Assembly: GCA_964036045.1 (NCBI GenBank)
Contig: OZ038384.1
Span: forward strand, 96,599,474 to 96,663,473
Length of the DNA stretch: 64,000 bases
Source: Eutreptiella sp. 'Long Island Sound 2002'
Taxonomy: Eukaryota > Euglenozoa > Euglenophyceae > Eutreptiales > Eutreptiaceae
Reading direction: 5' to 3'
Made by a program: the position numbers and the translations under genes. This document shows, in pieces, positions 24,491 through 38,000 of the stretch. The notes beneath the pieces are model-generated. The model saw only the letters and a list, made by a program, of their open reading frames with translations. It was not told where the DNA came from and made no database searches. Position 1 is the stretch's first letter; every line of letters begins with the position of its first letter.

Positions 24491-26530
24491 CGAATTGGCT
24501 ACCTCACTCATGGCGTATCGGGGAGCCCCACCGCCTTAGAGCGGGGGGCAAAATCAGAAGTGGCCCACAAGTGGGCGAATTGGCTACCTCACTCATGCCG
24601 TATCGGGGAGCCTCACCGCCTCAGAGCGGGGGGCAAAATCAGAAGTGGCCCACAAGTGGGCGAATTGGCTACCTCACTCATGCCGTATCAGGGAGCCCCA
24701 CCGCCTTAGAGCGGGGGGCAAAATCAGAAGTGGCCCACAAGTGGGCAAATTGGCTACCTCACCCCTGCCGTATCGGGGAGCCCCACCGCCTCAGAGCGGG
24801 GGGCAAAATCAGAAGTGGCCCACAAGTGGGCGAATTGGCTACCTCACCCCTGCCGTATCGGGCAGCCCCACCGCCTCAGAGCGGGGGGCAAAATCAGAAG
24901 TGGCCCACACGTGGGCAAATTGGCTACCTCGACGCTGCCGTATCGGGGAGCGTCACCGCCTCAGAGCGGGGGGCAAAATCAGAAGTGGCCCACAAGTGGG
25001 CAAATTGGCTACCTCACCCCTGCCATATCAGGGAGCCCCACCGCCTCAGAGCGGGGGGCAAAATCAGAAATGGCCCACAAGTGGGCAAATTGGCTACCTC
25101 ACCCCTGCCGTATCGGGGAGCCCCACCGCCTTAGAGCGGGGGGCAAAATCAGAAGTGGCCCACAAGTGGGCGAATTGGCTACCTCACCCCTGCTGTATCG
25201 GGGAGCCCCACCGCCTTAGAGCGGGGGGCAAAATCAGAAGTGGCCCACAAGTGGGCAAATTGGCTACCTCACCCCTGCCGTATCGGGGAGCCCCACCGCC
25301 TCAGAGCGGGGGGCAAAATCAGAAGTGGCCCACAAGTGGGCAAATTGGCTACCTCACCCCTGCCGTATCGGGGAGCCCCACCGCCTCAGAGCGGCGGGCA
25401 AAATCAGAAGTGGCCCACAAGTGGGCAAATTGGCTACCTCACCCCTACCGTATCAGAGAGCCCCACCGCCTCAGAGCGGGGGGCAAAATCAGAAGTGGCC
25501 CACAAGTGGGCGAGTTGGCTACCTCACCCCTGCCGTATCAGAGAGCCCCACCGCTTGAGAGCCGGGGGCAAAATCAGAAGTGGCCCACAAGTGGGCGAAT
25601 TGGCTACCTCAGCCCTGCCGTATCGGGGAGCCTCACCGCCTCAGAGCGGGGGGCAAAATCAGAAGTGGCCCACAAGTGGGCGAATTGGCTACCTCACTCA
25701 TGGCGTATCGGGGAGCCCCACCGCCTTGGAGCGGGGGGCAAAATCAGAAGTGGCCCACAAGTGGGCGAATTGGCTACCTCACTCATGCCGTATCGGGGAG
25801 CCTCACCGCCTCAGAGCGGGGGGCAAAATCAGAAGTGGCCCACAAGTGGGCGAATTGGCTACCTCACTCATGCCGTATCAGGGAGCCCCACCGCCTTAGA
25901 GCGGGGGGCAAAATCAGAAGTGGCCCACAAGTGGGCAAATTGGCTACCTCACCCCTGCCGTATCGGGGAGCCCCACCGCCTCAGAGCGGGGGGCAAAATC
26001 AGAAGTGGCCCACAAGTGGGCGAATTGGCTACCTCACCCCTGCCGTATCGGGCAGCCCCACCGCCTCAGAGCGGGGGGCAAAATCAGAAGTGGCCCACAC
26101 GTGGGCAAATTGGCTACCTCGACCCTGCCGTATCGGGGAGCGTCACCGCCTCAGAGCGGGGGGCAAAATCAGAAGTGGCCCACAAGTGGGCAAATTGGCT
26201 ACCTCACCCCTGCCATATCAGGGAGCCCCACCGCCTCAGAGCGGGGGGCAAAATCAGAAATGGCCCACAAGTGGGCAAATTGGCTACCTCACCCCTGCCG
26301 TATCGGGGAGCCCCACCGCCTTAGAGCGGGGGGCAAAATCAGAAGTGGCCCACAAGTGGGCGAATTGGCTACCTCACCCCTGCTGTATCGGGGAGCCCCA
26401 CCGCCTTAGAGCGGGGGGCAAAATCAGAAGTGGCCCACAAGTGGGCAAATTGGCTACCTCACCCCTGCCGTATCGGGGAGCCCCACCGCCTCAGAGCGGG
26501 GGGCAAAATCAGAAGTGGCCCACAAGTGGG
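24450..26530 (+). repeat. 14-monomer tandem duplication (1,190 bp)
   Basis: About 24,450-25,340 matches 25,640-26,530 at offset 1,190. Shared rare variants include CACTCATGGCG, TATCGGGCAGCCCC (24,861 and 26,051), CCCACACGTGGG, GGGGAGCGTCACC, TGCCATATCAGG and CTGCTGTATCGG in the same order. I noted only a few differences, for example CTCGACGCTG against CTCGACCCTG near 24,933 and CCTTAGA against CCTTGGA near 24,537. The CACGTG here (24908 and 26098) arises from a different base change than in the BamHI cassette. Confidence 0.85.
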
Positions 26531-27860
26531 CGAATTGGCTACCTCACCATTGCCGTATCGGGGAGCCCCAACGCTTCAGAGCGGGGGGCAAAATCAGAAG
26601 TGGCCCACAAGTGGGCAAATTGGCTACCTCACCCCTGCCGTATCGGGGAGCCCCACCGCCTCAGAGCGGCGGGCAAAATCAGAAGTGGCCCACAAGTGGG
26701 CAAATTGGCTACCTCACCCCTACCATATCAGAGAGCCCCACCGCCTCAGAGCGGGGGGCAAAATCAGAAGTGGCCCACAAGTGGGCAAATTGGCTACCTC
26801 ACCCCTGCCGTATCGGAGAGCCCCACCGCCTCAGAGCGGGGGGCAGAATCAGAAATGGCCCACAAGTGGGCGAATTGGCTACCTCACCCCTGCCGTATCG
26901 GGGAGCCCCACCGCCTCAGAGCGGGGGGCAAAATCAGAAGTGGCCCACAAGTGGGCGAATTGGCTACCTCACCCCTGCCGTATCGGGCAGCCCCACCGCC
27001 TCAGAGCGGGGGGCAAAATCAGAAGTGGCCCACACGTGGGCAAATTGGCTACCTCGACCCTGCCGTATCGGGGAGCGTCACCGCCTCAGAGCGGGGGGCA
27101 AAATCAGAAGTGGCCCACAAGTGGGCAAATTGCCTACCTCACCCCTGCCATATCAGGGAGCCCCACCGCCTCAGAGCGGGGGGCAAAATCAGAAATGGCC
27201 CACAAGTGGGCAAATTGGCTACCTCACCCCTGCCGTATCGGGGAGCCCCACCGCCTTAGAGCGGGGGGCAAAATCAGAAGTGGCCCACAAGTGGGCGAAT
27301 TGGCTACCTCACCCCTGCTGTATCGGGGAGCCCCACCGCCTTAGAGCGGGGGGCAAAATCAGAAGTGGCCCACAAGTGGGCAAATTGGCTACCTCACCCC
27401 TGCCGTATCGGGGAGCCCCACCGCCTCAGAGCGGGGGGCAAAATCAGAAGTGGCCCACAAGTGGGCGAATTGGCTACCTCACCATTGCCGTATCGGGGAG
27501 CCCCACCGCTTCAGAGCGGGGGGCAAAATCAGAAGTGGCCCACAAGTGGGCAAATTGGCTACCTCACCCCTGCCGTATCGGGGAGCCCCACCGCCTCAGA
27601 GCGGCGGGCAAAATCAGAAGTGGCCCACAAGTGGGCAAATTGGCTACCTCACCCCTACCATATCAGAGAGCCCCACCGCCTCAGAGCGGGGGGCAAAATC
27701 AGAAGTGGCCCACAAGTGGGCAAATTGGCTACCTCACCCCTGCCGTATCGGAGAGCCCCACCGCCTCAGAGCGGGGGGCAGAATCAGAAATGGCCCACAA
27801 GTGGGCGAATTGGCTACCTCACCCCTGCCGTATCGGGGAGCCCCACCGCCTCAGAGCGGG
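25990..27860 (+). repeat. 11-monomer tandem duplication (935 bp) overlapping the previous block
   Basis: About 25,990-26,930 matches 26,925-27,865 at offset 935. The order CGGGCAGCCCC, CCCACACGTGGG, GAGCGTCACC, TGCCATATC, CTGCTGTATC, CACCATTGCC, GCGGCGGGC and CTACCATATCAG is conserved. CGGGCAG lies at 26,051 and 26,986. Because its left part is the right copy of the 14-monomer duplication, the two events are nested, giving three successive copies of the CGGGCAG-CACGTG pair. The right copy changes character after 27,865, where ACAAGTCGCC appears. Confidence 0.8.
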
Positions 27861-30800
27861 GAGCAAAATCACAAGTCGCCCACAAGTGGGCAAATTGGCT
27901 ACCTCACCCCTGCCGTATCCGAGAGCCCCAAAGCTTCAGAGCGGGGGGCAAAATCAGAAGTGGCCCACAAGTGGGCGAATTGGCTACCTCACCCCTGCCG
28001 TATCGGGGAGCCCCACCGCCTCAGAGCGGGGGGCAGAATCAGAAGTGGCCCACAAGTGGGCAAATTGGCTACCTCGACCCTGCCGTATCGGGGAGCCCCA
28101 CCGCCTCAGAGCGGGGGGCAAAATCAGAAGTGGCCCACAAGTGGGCGAATTGGCTACCTCACCCTTGCCGTATCGGGGAGCCCCACCGCCTTAGAGCGGG
28201 GGGCAAAATCAGAAGTGGCACACAAGTGGGCGAATTGGCTACCTCACCCCTGCTGTATCGGGGAGCCCCACCGCCTTAGAGCGGGGGGCAAAATCAGAAG
28301 TGGCCCACAAGTGGGCAAATTGGCTACCTCACGCCTGCCGTATCGGAGAGCCCCGACGCCTCAGAGCGGGGGGCAAAATCAGAAGTGGCCCACAAGTGGG
28401 CAAATTGGCTACCTCACCCCTGCCGTATCGGGGAGCCCCACCGCCTTAGAGCGGGGGGCAAAATCAGAAGTGGCACACAAGTGGGCGAATTGGCTACCTC
28501 ACCCCTGCCGTATCGGGGAGCCCCACCGCCTTAGAGCGGGGGGCAAAATCAGAAGTGGCCCACATATGGGCAAATTGGCTACCTCACCCCTGCCGTATCA
28601 GGGAGCCCCGACGCCTCAGAGCGGGGGGCAAAATCAGAAGTGGCCCACAAGTGGGCAAATTGGCTACCTCACCCCTGCCGTATCAGGGAGCCCCACCGCC
28701 TCAGAGCGGGGGGCAAAATCAGAAGTGGCCCACAAGTGGGCAAATTGGCTACCTCACCCCTGCCGTATCAGGGAGCCCCACCGCCTCAGAGCAGGGGGCA
28801 AAATCAGAAGTGGCCCACAAGTGGGCAAATTGGCTACCTCACCCCTGCCGTATCGGGGAGCCCCACCGCCTCAGAGCGGGGGGCAAAATCAGAAGTGGCC
28901 CACAAGTGGGCAAATTGGCTACCTCACCCTTGCCGTATCGGGGAGCCCCACCGCCTCAGAGCGGGGGGCAAAATCAGAAGTGGCACACAAGTGGGCGAAT
29001 TGGCTACCTCACCCCTGCCGTATCGGGGAGCCCCACCGCCTTAGAGCGGGGGGCAAAATCAGAAGTGGCCCACAAGTGGGCAAATTGGCTACCTCACCCC
29101 TGCCGTATCAGGGAGCCCCGACGCCTCAGAGCGGGGGGCAAAATCAGAAGTGGCCCACAAGTGGGCAAATTGGCTACCTCACCCCTGCCGTATCAGGGAG
29201 CCCCACCGCCTCAGAGCGGGGGGCAAAATCAGAAGTGGCCCACAAGTGGGCAAATTGGCTACCTCACCCCTGCCGTATCAGGGAGCCCCACCGCTTCAGA
29301 GCGGGGGGCAGAATCAGAAGTGGCCCACAAGTGGGCAATTTGGCTACCTCACCCATGCCGTATCGGGGAGCCCCACCGCTTCAGAGCGGGGGGCATAATC
29401 AGAAGTGGCCCACAAGTGGGCAAATTGGCTACCTCGACCCTGCCGTATCGGGGAGCCCCGACGCCTCAGAGCGGGGGGCAAAATCAGAAGTGGCCCACAA
29501 GTAGGCAAATTGGCTACCTCACCCCTGCCGTATCAGGGAGCCCCACCGCCTCAGAGCGGGGGGCAAAATCAGAAGTGGCCCACAAGTGGGCAAATTGGCT
29601 ACCTCACGCCTGCCGTATCAGGGAGCCCCACCGCCTCAGAGCGGGGGGCAAAATCAGAAGTGGCCCACAAGTGGGCAAATTGGCTACCTCACCCCTGCCG
29701 TATCGGGGAGCCCCACCGCTTCAGAGCGGGGGGCAAAATCAGAAGTGGCCCACAAGTGGGCAAATTTGCTACCTCACCCCCGCCGTATCAGGGAGCCCCA
29801 CCGCCTCAGAGCGGGGGGCAAAATCAGAAGTGGCCCACAAGTGGGCAAATTGGCTACCTCACCCCTGCCGTATCGGGGAGCCCCACCGCTTCAGAGCGGG
29901 GGGCAAAATCAGAAGTGGCCCACAAGTGGGCGAATTGGCTACCTCACCCCTGCCGTATCGGGGAGCCCCGACGCCTCGGGGCGGGGGGCAAAATCAGAAG
30001 TGGCCCACAAGTGGGCAAATTGGCTACCTCACCCCTGCCGTATCGGGGAGCCCCACCGCCTCAGAGCCGGGGGCAAAATCAGAAGTGGCCCACAAGTGGG
30101 CAAATTGGCTACCTCACCCCTGCCGTATCGGAGAGCCCCACCGCCTCAGAGCGGGGGGCAGAATCAGAAGTGGCCCACAAGTGGGCAAATTGGCTACCTC
30201 ACCCCTGCCGTATCGGGGAGCCCCACCGCTTCAGAGCGGGGGGCAGAATCAGAAGTGGCCCACAAGTGGGCGAATTGGCTACCTCACCCCTGCCGTATCG
30301 GAGAGCCCCTCCGCCTCAGAGCCGGGGGCAAAATCAGAAGTGGCCCACAAGTGGGCGAATTGGCTACCTCACCCCTGCCGTATCGGGGAGCCTCACCGCC
30401 TCAGAGCGGGGGGCAAAATCAGAAGTGGCCCACAAGTAGGCAAATTTGCTACCTCACCCCTGCCGTATCAGGGAGCCCCACCGCCTCAGAGCGGGGGGCA
30501 AAATCAGAAGTGGCCCACAAGTGGGCAAATTGGCTACCTCACCCCTGCCGTATCAGGGAGCTCCACCGCCTCAGAGCGGGGAACAAAATCAGAAGTGGCC
30601 CAAAAGTGGGCAAATTGGCTACCTCACCCCTGCCGTATCGGGGAGCCCCACCGCTTCAGAGCGGGGGGCAAAATCAGAAGTGGCCCACAAGTGGGCAAAT
30701 TTGCTACCTCACCCCTGCCGTATCAGGGAGCCTCACCGCCTCAGAGCGGGGGGCAAAATCAGAAGTGGCCCACAAGTGGGCAAATTGGCTACCTCACCCC

Positions 30801-32870
30801 TGCCGTATCGGGGAGCCCCACCGCTTCAGAGCGGGGGGCAAAATCAGAAGTGGCCCACAAGTGGGCGAATTGGCTACCTCACCCCTGCCGTATCGGGGAG
30901 CCCCGACGCCTCGGGGCGGGGGGCAAAATCAGAAGTGGCCCACAAGTGGGCAAATTGGCTACCTCACCCCTGCCGTATCGGGGAGCTCCACCGCCTCAGA
31001 GCCGGGGGAAAAATCAGAAGTGGCCCACAAGTGGGCAAATTGGCTACCTCACCCCTGCCGTATCGGAGAGCCCCACCGCCTCAGAGCGGGGGGCAGAATC
31101 AGAAGTGGCCCACAAGTGGGCAAATTGGCTACCTCACCCCTGCCGTATCGGAGAGCCCCACCGCTTCAGAGCGGGGGGCAGAATCAGAAGTGGCCCACAA
31201 GTGGGCAAATTGGCTACCTCACCCCTGCCGTATCCGAGAGCCCCACCGCTTCAGAGCGGGGGGTAAAATCAGAAGTGGCCCACAAGTGGGCGAATTGGCT
31301 ACCTCACCCCTGCCGTATCGGAGAGCCCCACCGCTTCAGAGCCGGGGGCAAAATCAGAAGTGGCCCACAAGTGGGCGAATTGGCTACCTCAGCCCTGCCG
31401 TATCGAGGAGCCTCACCGCCTCAGAGCGGGGGGCAAAATCAGAAGTGGCCCACAAGTGGGCGAATTGGCTACCTCACTCATGGCGTATCGGGGAGCCCCA
31501 CCGCCTTAGAGCGGGGGGCAAAATCAGAAGTGGCCCACAAGTGGGCGAATTGGCTACCTCACTCATGCCGTATCGGGGAGCCCCACCGCCTTAGAGCGGG
31601 GGGCAAAATCAGAAGTGGCCCAAAAGTGGGCAAATTGGCTACCTCACCCTAGCCGTATCGGAGAGCCCCACCGCCTCAGAGCGGGGGGCAAAATCAGAAG
31701 TGGCCCACAAGTGGGCGAATTGGCTACCTCACCCCTGCCGTATCGGGCAGCCCCACCGCCTCAGAGCGGGGGGCAAAATCAGAAGTGGCCCACACGTGGG
31801 CAAATTGGCTACCTCGACCCTGCCGTATCGGGGAGCGTCACCGCCTCAGAGTGGGGGGCAAAATCAGAAGTGGCCCACAAGTGGGCAAATTGGCTACCTC
31901 ACCCCTGCCATATCAGGGAGCCCCACCGCCTCAGAGCGGGGGGCAAAATCAGAAATGGCCCACAAGTGGGCAAATTGGCTACCTCACCCCTGCCGTATCG
32001 GGGAGCCCCACCGCCTTAGAGCGGGGGGCAAAATCAGAAGTGGCCCACAAGTGGGCGAATTGGCTACCTCACCCCTGCTGTATCGGGGAGCCCCACCGCC
32101 TTAGAGCGGGGGGCAAAATCAGAAGTGGCCCACAAGTGGGCAAATTGGCTACCTCATCCCTGCCGTATCGGGGAGCCCCACCGCCTCAGAGCAGGGGGCA
32201 AAATCAGAAGTGGCCCGTAAGTGGGCGAATTGGCTACCTCACCATTGCCGTATCGGGGAGCCCCACCGCTTCAGAGCGGGGGGCAAAATCAGAAGTGGCC
32301 CACAAGTGGGCAAATTGGCTACCTCACCCCTGCCGTATCGGGGAGCCCCACCGCCTCAGAGCCGCGGGCAAAATCAGAAGTGGCCCACAAGTGGGCAAAT
32401 TGGCTACCTCACCCCTACCGTATCAGAGAGCCCCACCGCCTCAGAGCGGGGGGCAAAATTAGAAGTGGCCCACAAGTAGGCAAATTGGCTACCTCACCCC
32501 TGCCGTATCGGAGAGCCCCACCGCCTCAGAGCGGGGGGCAGAATCAGAAATGGCCCACAAGTGGGCGAATTGGCTACCTCACCCCTGCCGTATCGGGGAG
32601 CCCCACCGCCTCAGAGCGGGGGGCAAAATCACAAGTCGCCCACAAGTGGGCAAATTGGCTACCTCACCCCTGCCGTATCCGAGAGCCCCAAAGCTTCAGA
32701 GCGGGGGGCAAAATCAGAAGTGGCCCACAAGTGGGCGAATTGGCTACCTCACCCCTGCCGTATCGGGGAGCCCCACCGCCTCAGAGCGGGGGGCAGAATC
32801 AGAAGTGGCCCACAAGTGGGCAAATTGGCTACCTCGACCCTGCCGTATCGGGGAGCCCCACCGCCTCAGT
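26940..32870 (+). repeat. Dispersed duplication at offset 4,760 (26,940-28,110 and 31,700-32,870)
   Basis: The two outer parts of this interval are near copies 56 monomers apart. CGGGCAG at 26,986/31,746, CACGTG at 27,033/31,793, HindIII at 27,931/32,691 and the rare ACAAGTCGCC variant all coincide at 4,760. The right copy has the TAACTT monomer (32,912) after its CTCGACCCTG monomer, while the left copy goes directly to a GCGAATTGG monomer. The cassette was therefore broken on the left or repaired on the right. ACAAGTCGCC also marks further relatives near 51,420 and 53,037. Confidence 0.75.
28700..31560 (+). repeat. Block D, second copy, with an 11-monomer duplication
   Basis: The left part repeats 21,900-23,460 at +6,800. 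From about 29,690 the block continues as two tandem copies 935 bases apart (about 29,690-30,620 and 30,625-31,560), each with GCAAATTTGC and the ACGCCTCGGGGCGGGG monomer (near 29,970 and 30,905). In the first copy the corresponding internal duplication is 850 bases, one monomer shorter. The copies therefore expanded independently after separating, or one lost a monomer. Confidence 0.75.
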
Positions 32871-35041
32871 GCCGGGGGCAAAATCAGAAGTGGCCCACAA
32901 GTGGGCAAATTGGCTAACTTCCCCCTTGCCTTATCGGGGAGCCCCACCGCCTCAGAGCGGGGGGCAAAATCAGAAGTGGCCCACAAGTGGGCGAGTTGGC
33001 TACCTCACCCCTGCCGTATCAGAGAGCCCCGACGCCTCAGAGCGGGGGGCAAAATCAGAAGTGGCCCACAAGTGGGCAAATTGGCTACCTCACCCCTGCC
33101 GTATCGGGGAGCCCCACCGCCTTAGAGCGGGGGGCAAAATCAGAAGTGGCCCACAAGTGGGCAAATTGGCTACCTCACCCCTGCCGTATCGGGGAGCCCC
33201 ACCGCCTCAGAGCGGGGGGCAAAATCAGAAGTGGCCCACAAGTGGGCGAATTGGCTACCTCACCCTTGCCGTATCGGGGAGCCCCACCGCCTTAGAGCGG
33301 GGGGCAAAATCAGAAGTGGCACACAAGTGGGCGAATTGGCTACCTCACCCCTGCCGTATCGGGGAGCCCCACCGCCTTAGAGCGGGGGGCAAAATCAGAA
33401 GTGGCCCACATATGGGCAAATTGGCTACCTCACCCCTGCCGTATCAGGGAGCCCCGACGCCTCAGAGCGGGGGGCAAAATCAGAAGTGGCCCACAAGTGG
33501 GCAAATTGGCTACCTCACCCCTGCCGTATCAGGGAGCCCCACCGCCCCAGAGCGGGGGGCAAAATCAGAAGTGGCCCACAAGTGGGCAAATTGGCTACCT
33601 CACCCCTGCCGTATCAGGGAGCCCCACCGCCTCAGAGCGGGGGGCAAAATCAGAAGTGGCCCACAAGTGGGCAATTTGGCTACCTCACCCATGCCGTATC
33701 GGGGAGCCCCACCGCTTCAGAGCGGGGGGCAAAATCAGAAGTGGCCCACAAGTGGGCAAATTGGCTACCTCGACCCTGCCGTATCGGGGAGCCCCACCGC
33801 CTCAGAGCGGGGGGCAAAATCAGAAGTGGCCCACAAGTAGGCAAATTGGCTACCTCACCCCTGCTGTATCAGGGAGCCCCACCGCCTCAGAGCGGGGGGC
33901 AAACTCAGAAGTGGCCCACAAGTGGGCAAATTGGCTACCTCACCCCTGCCGTATCGGCGAGCCCCACCGCCTCAGAGCGGGGGGGAAAATCAGAAGTGGC
34001 CCACAAGTGGGCAATTTGGCTACCTCACCCATGCCGTATCGGGGAGCCCCACCGCTTCAGAGCGGGGGGCAAAATCAGAAGTGGCCCACAAGTGGGCAGA
34101 TTGGCTACCTCACCCATGCCGTATCGGGGAGCCCCACCGCTTCAGAGCGGGTGGCAAAATCAGAAGTGGCCCACAAGTGGGCAAATTGGCTACCTCGGCC
34201 CTGCCGTATCGGGGAGCCCCACCGCCTCAGAGCGGGGGGCAAAATCAGAAGTGGCCCACAAGTGGGCAAATTTGCTACCTCACCATTGCCGTATCAGGGA
34301 GCCCCACCGCCTCAGAGCGGGGGGCAAAATCAGAACTGGCCCACAAGTGGGCAAATTGGCTACCTCACCCCTGCCGTATCGGGGGGCCCCACCGCTTCAG
34401 AGCGGGGGGCAAAATCAGAAGTGGCCCACAAGTGGGCGAATTGGCTACCTCACCCCTGCCGTATCGGGGAGCCCCGACGCCTCGGGGCGGGGGGCAAAAT
34501 CAGAAGTGGCCCACAAGTGGGCAAATTGGCTACTTCACCCCTGCCGTATCGGGGAGCTCCACCGCCTCAGAGCCGGGGGCAAAATCAGAAGTGGCCCACA
34601 AGTGGGCAAATTGGCTATCTCAGCCCTGCCGTATCGGAGAGCCCCACCGCCTCAGAGCGGGGGGCAGAATCAGAAGTGGCCCACAAGTGGGCAAATTGGC
34701 TACCTCACCCCTGCTGTATCGGGGAGCCCCACCGCTTCAGAGCGGGGGGCAGAATCAGAAGTGGCCCACAAGTGGGCAAATTGGCTACCTCACCCCTGCC
34801 GTATCCGAGAGCCCCAACGCTTCAGAGCAGGGGGGCAAAATCAGAAGTGGCCCACAAGTGGGCGAATTGGCTACCTCACCCCTGCCGTATCGGAGAGCCC
34901 CTCCGCCTCAGAGCCGGGGGCAAAATCAGAAGTGGCCCACAAGTGGGCGAATTGGCTACCTCACCCCTGCCGTATCGGGAAGCCTCACCGCCTCAGAGCG
35001 GGGGGCAAAATCAGAAGTGGCCCACAAGTGGGCGAATTGGC
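32870..35041 (+). repeat. Mixed segment left of the 21-monomer duplication
   Basis: About 25 monomers. It begins with the TAACTT monomer at 32,912. CCCACATATGGG at 33,407 repeats that at 28,561 at an offset of 4,846, one monomer plus one base more than the neighbouring 4,760 offset. A GCGGGTGGC variant occurs near 34,150. A single extra G near 34,831 (AGCAGGGGGGC) is one of the six isolated indels. Similarity to 15,400-16,300 (GGCTATCTCAGCC, GACGCCTCGGGGC) indicates an older shared block. Confidence 0.6.
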
Positions 35042-38000
35042 TACCTCACTCATGGCGTATCGGGGAGCCCCACCGCCTTAGAGCGGGGGGCAAAATCAGA
35101 AGTGGCCCACAAGTGGGCAAATTGGCTACCTCACCCCTGCCGTATCGGGGAGCCCCACCGCCTTAGAGCGGGGGGCAAAATCAGAAGTGGCCCACAAGTG
35201 GGCAAATTGGCTACCTCACCCCTGCCGTATCGGGGAGCCCCACCGCCTCAGAGCGGGGGGCAAAATCAGAAGTGGCCCACAAGTGGGCAAATTGGCTACC
35301 TCACCCCTGCCGTATCGGGGAGCCCCACCGCCTTAGAGCGGGGGGCAAAATCAGAAGTGGCACACAAGTGGGCAAATTGGCTACCTCACCCCTGCCGTAT
35401 TGGAGAGCCCCACCGCCTAAGAGGGGGGGGCACAATCAGAAATGGCCCACAAGTGGGCAAATTGGCTACCTCACCCCTGCCGCCTCGGGGGGGCCCACCG
35501 CCTCAGAGGGGGGGGCAAAATCAGAACAGGCCCACAAGTGGGCGAATTGGCTACCTCACCCCCGCCGTATCGGGGAGCCCCTCCGCCTCAGAGCCGGGGG
35601 CAAAATCAGAAGTGGCCCACAAGTGGGCAAATTGGCTACCTCACCCCTGCCGTATTGGAGACTCCCACCGCCTAAGAGGGGGGGGCACAATCAGAAATGG
35701 CCCACAAGTGGGCAAATTGGCTACCTCACCCCTGCCGCCTCGGGGGGGCCCACCGCCTCAGAGGGGGGGGCAAAATCAGAAGTGGCCCACAAGTGGGCGA
35801 ATTGGCTACCTCACCCCTGCCGTATCGGAGAGCCCCTCCGCCTCAGAGCCGGGGGCAAAATCAGAAGTGGCCCACAAGTGGGCGAATTGGCTACCTCACC
35901 CCTGCCGTATCGGGAAGCCTCACCGCCTCAGAGCGGGGGGCAAAATCAGAAGTGGCCCACAAGTGGGCGAATTGGCTACCTCACTCATGGCGTATCGGGG
36001 AGCCCCACCGCCTTAGAGCGGGGGGCAAAATCAGAAGTGGCCCACAAGTGGGCAAATTGGCTACCTCACCCCTGCCGTATCGGGGAGCCCCACCGCCTTA
36101 GAGCGGGGGGCAAAATCAGAAGTGGCCCACAAGTGGGCAAATTGGCTACCTCACCCCTGCCGTATCGGGGAGCCCCACCGCCTCAGAGCGGGGGGCAAAA
36201 TCAGAAGTGGCCCACAAGTGGGCAAATTGGCTACCTCACCCCTGCCGTATCGGGGAGCCCCACCGCCTTAGAGCGGGGGGCAAAATCAGAAGTGGCACAC
36301 AAGTGGGCAAATTGGCTACCTCACCCCTGCCGTATTGGAGAGCCCCACCGCCTAAGAGGGGGGGGCACAATCAGAAATGGCCCACAAGTGGGCAAATTGG
36401 CTACCTCACCCCTGCCGCCTCGGGGGGGCCCACCGCCTCAGAGGGGGGGGCAAAATCAGAACAGGCCCACAAGTGGGCGAATTGGCTACCTCACCCCCGC
36501 CGTATCGGGGAGCCTCACCGCCTCAGAGCAGGGGGCAAAGTCAAAAGTGGCCCACAAGTGGGCAAATTGGCTACCTCACCCCGGCCGTATCGGGGAGCGT
36601 CACCGCCTCAGAGCGGGGGGCAAAATCAGAAATGGCCCACAAGTGGGCAAATTGGCTACCTCACCCCTGCCGTATCGGGGAGCCCCACCGCTTCAGAGCG
36701 GGGGGCAAAATCAGAAGTGGCCCACAAGTGGGCAAATTGGCTACCTCACCCCTGCCGTATCGGGGAGCCCCACCGCCTCAGAGCGGGGGGCAAAATCAGA
36801 AGTGGCCCACAAGTGGGCAAATTGGCTACCTCACTCATGGCGTATCGGGGAGCCCCACCGCCTTAGAGCGGGGGGCAAAATCAGAAGTGGCCCACAAGTG
36901 GGCAAATTGGCTACCTCACCCCTGCCGTATCGGGGAGCCCCACCGCCTTAGAGCGGGGGGCAAAATCAGAAGTGGCCCACAAGTGGGCAAATTGGCTACC
37001 TCACCCCTGCCGTATCGGGGAGCCCCACCGCCTCAGAGCGGGGGGCAAAATCAGAAGTGGCCCACAAGTGGGCAAATTGGCTACCTCACCCCTGCCGTAT
37101 CGGGGAGCCCCCCCGCCTTAGAGTGGGGGGCAAAATCAGAAGTGGCACACAAGTGGGCAAATTGGCTACCTCACCCCTGCCGTATTGGAGAGCCCCACCG
37201 CCTAAGAGGGGGGGGCACAATCAGAAATGGCCCACAAGTGGGCAAATTGGCTACCTCACCCCTGCCGCCTCGGGGGGGCCCACCGCCTCAGAGGGGGGGG
37301 CAAAATCAGAACAGGCCCACAAGTGGGCGAATTGGCTACCTCACCCCCGCCGTATCGGGGAGCCCCTCCGCCTCAGAGCCGGGGGCAAAATCAGAAGTGG
37401 CCCACAAGTGGGCAAATTGGCTACCTCACCCCTGCCGTATTGGAGAGCCCCACCGCCTAAGAGGGGGGGGCACAATCAGAAATGGCCCACAAGTGGGCAA
37501 ATTGGCTACCTCCCCCCTGCCGTATCGGGGGGGCCCACCGCCTCAGAGGGGGGGGCAAAATCAGAAGTGGCCCACAACTGGGCGAATTGGCTACCTCACC
37601 CCTGCCGTATCGGAGAGCCCCTCCGCCTCAGAGCCGGGGGCAAAATCAGAAGTGGCCCACAAGTGGGCGAATTGGCTACCTCACCCCTGCCGTATCGGGA
37701 AGCCTCACCGCCTCAGAGCGGGGGGCAAAATCAGAAGTGGCCCACAAGTGGGCGAATTGGCTACCTCACTCATGGCGTATCGGGGAGCCCCACCGCCTTA
37801 GAGCGGGGGGCAAAATCAGAAGTGGCCCACAAGTGGGCAAATTGGCTACCTCACCCCTGCCGTATCGGGGAGCCCCACCGCCTTAGAGCGGGGGGCAAAA
37901 TCAGAAGTGGCCCACAAGTGGGCAAATTGGCTACCTCACCCCTGCCGTATCGGGGAGCCCCACCGCCTCAGAGCGGGGGGCAAAATCAGAAGTGGCCCAC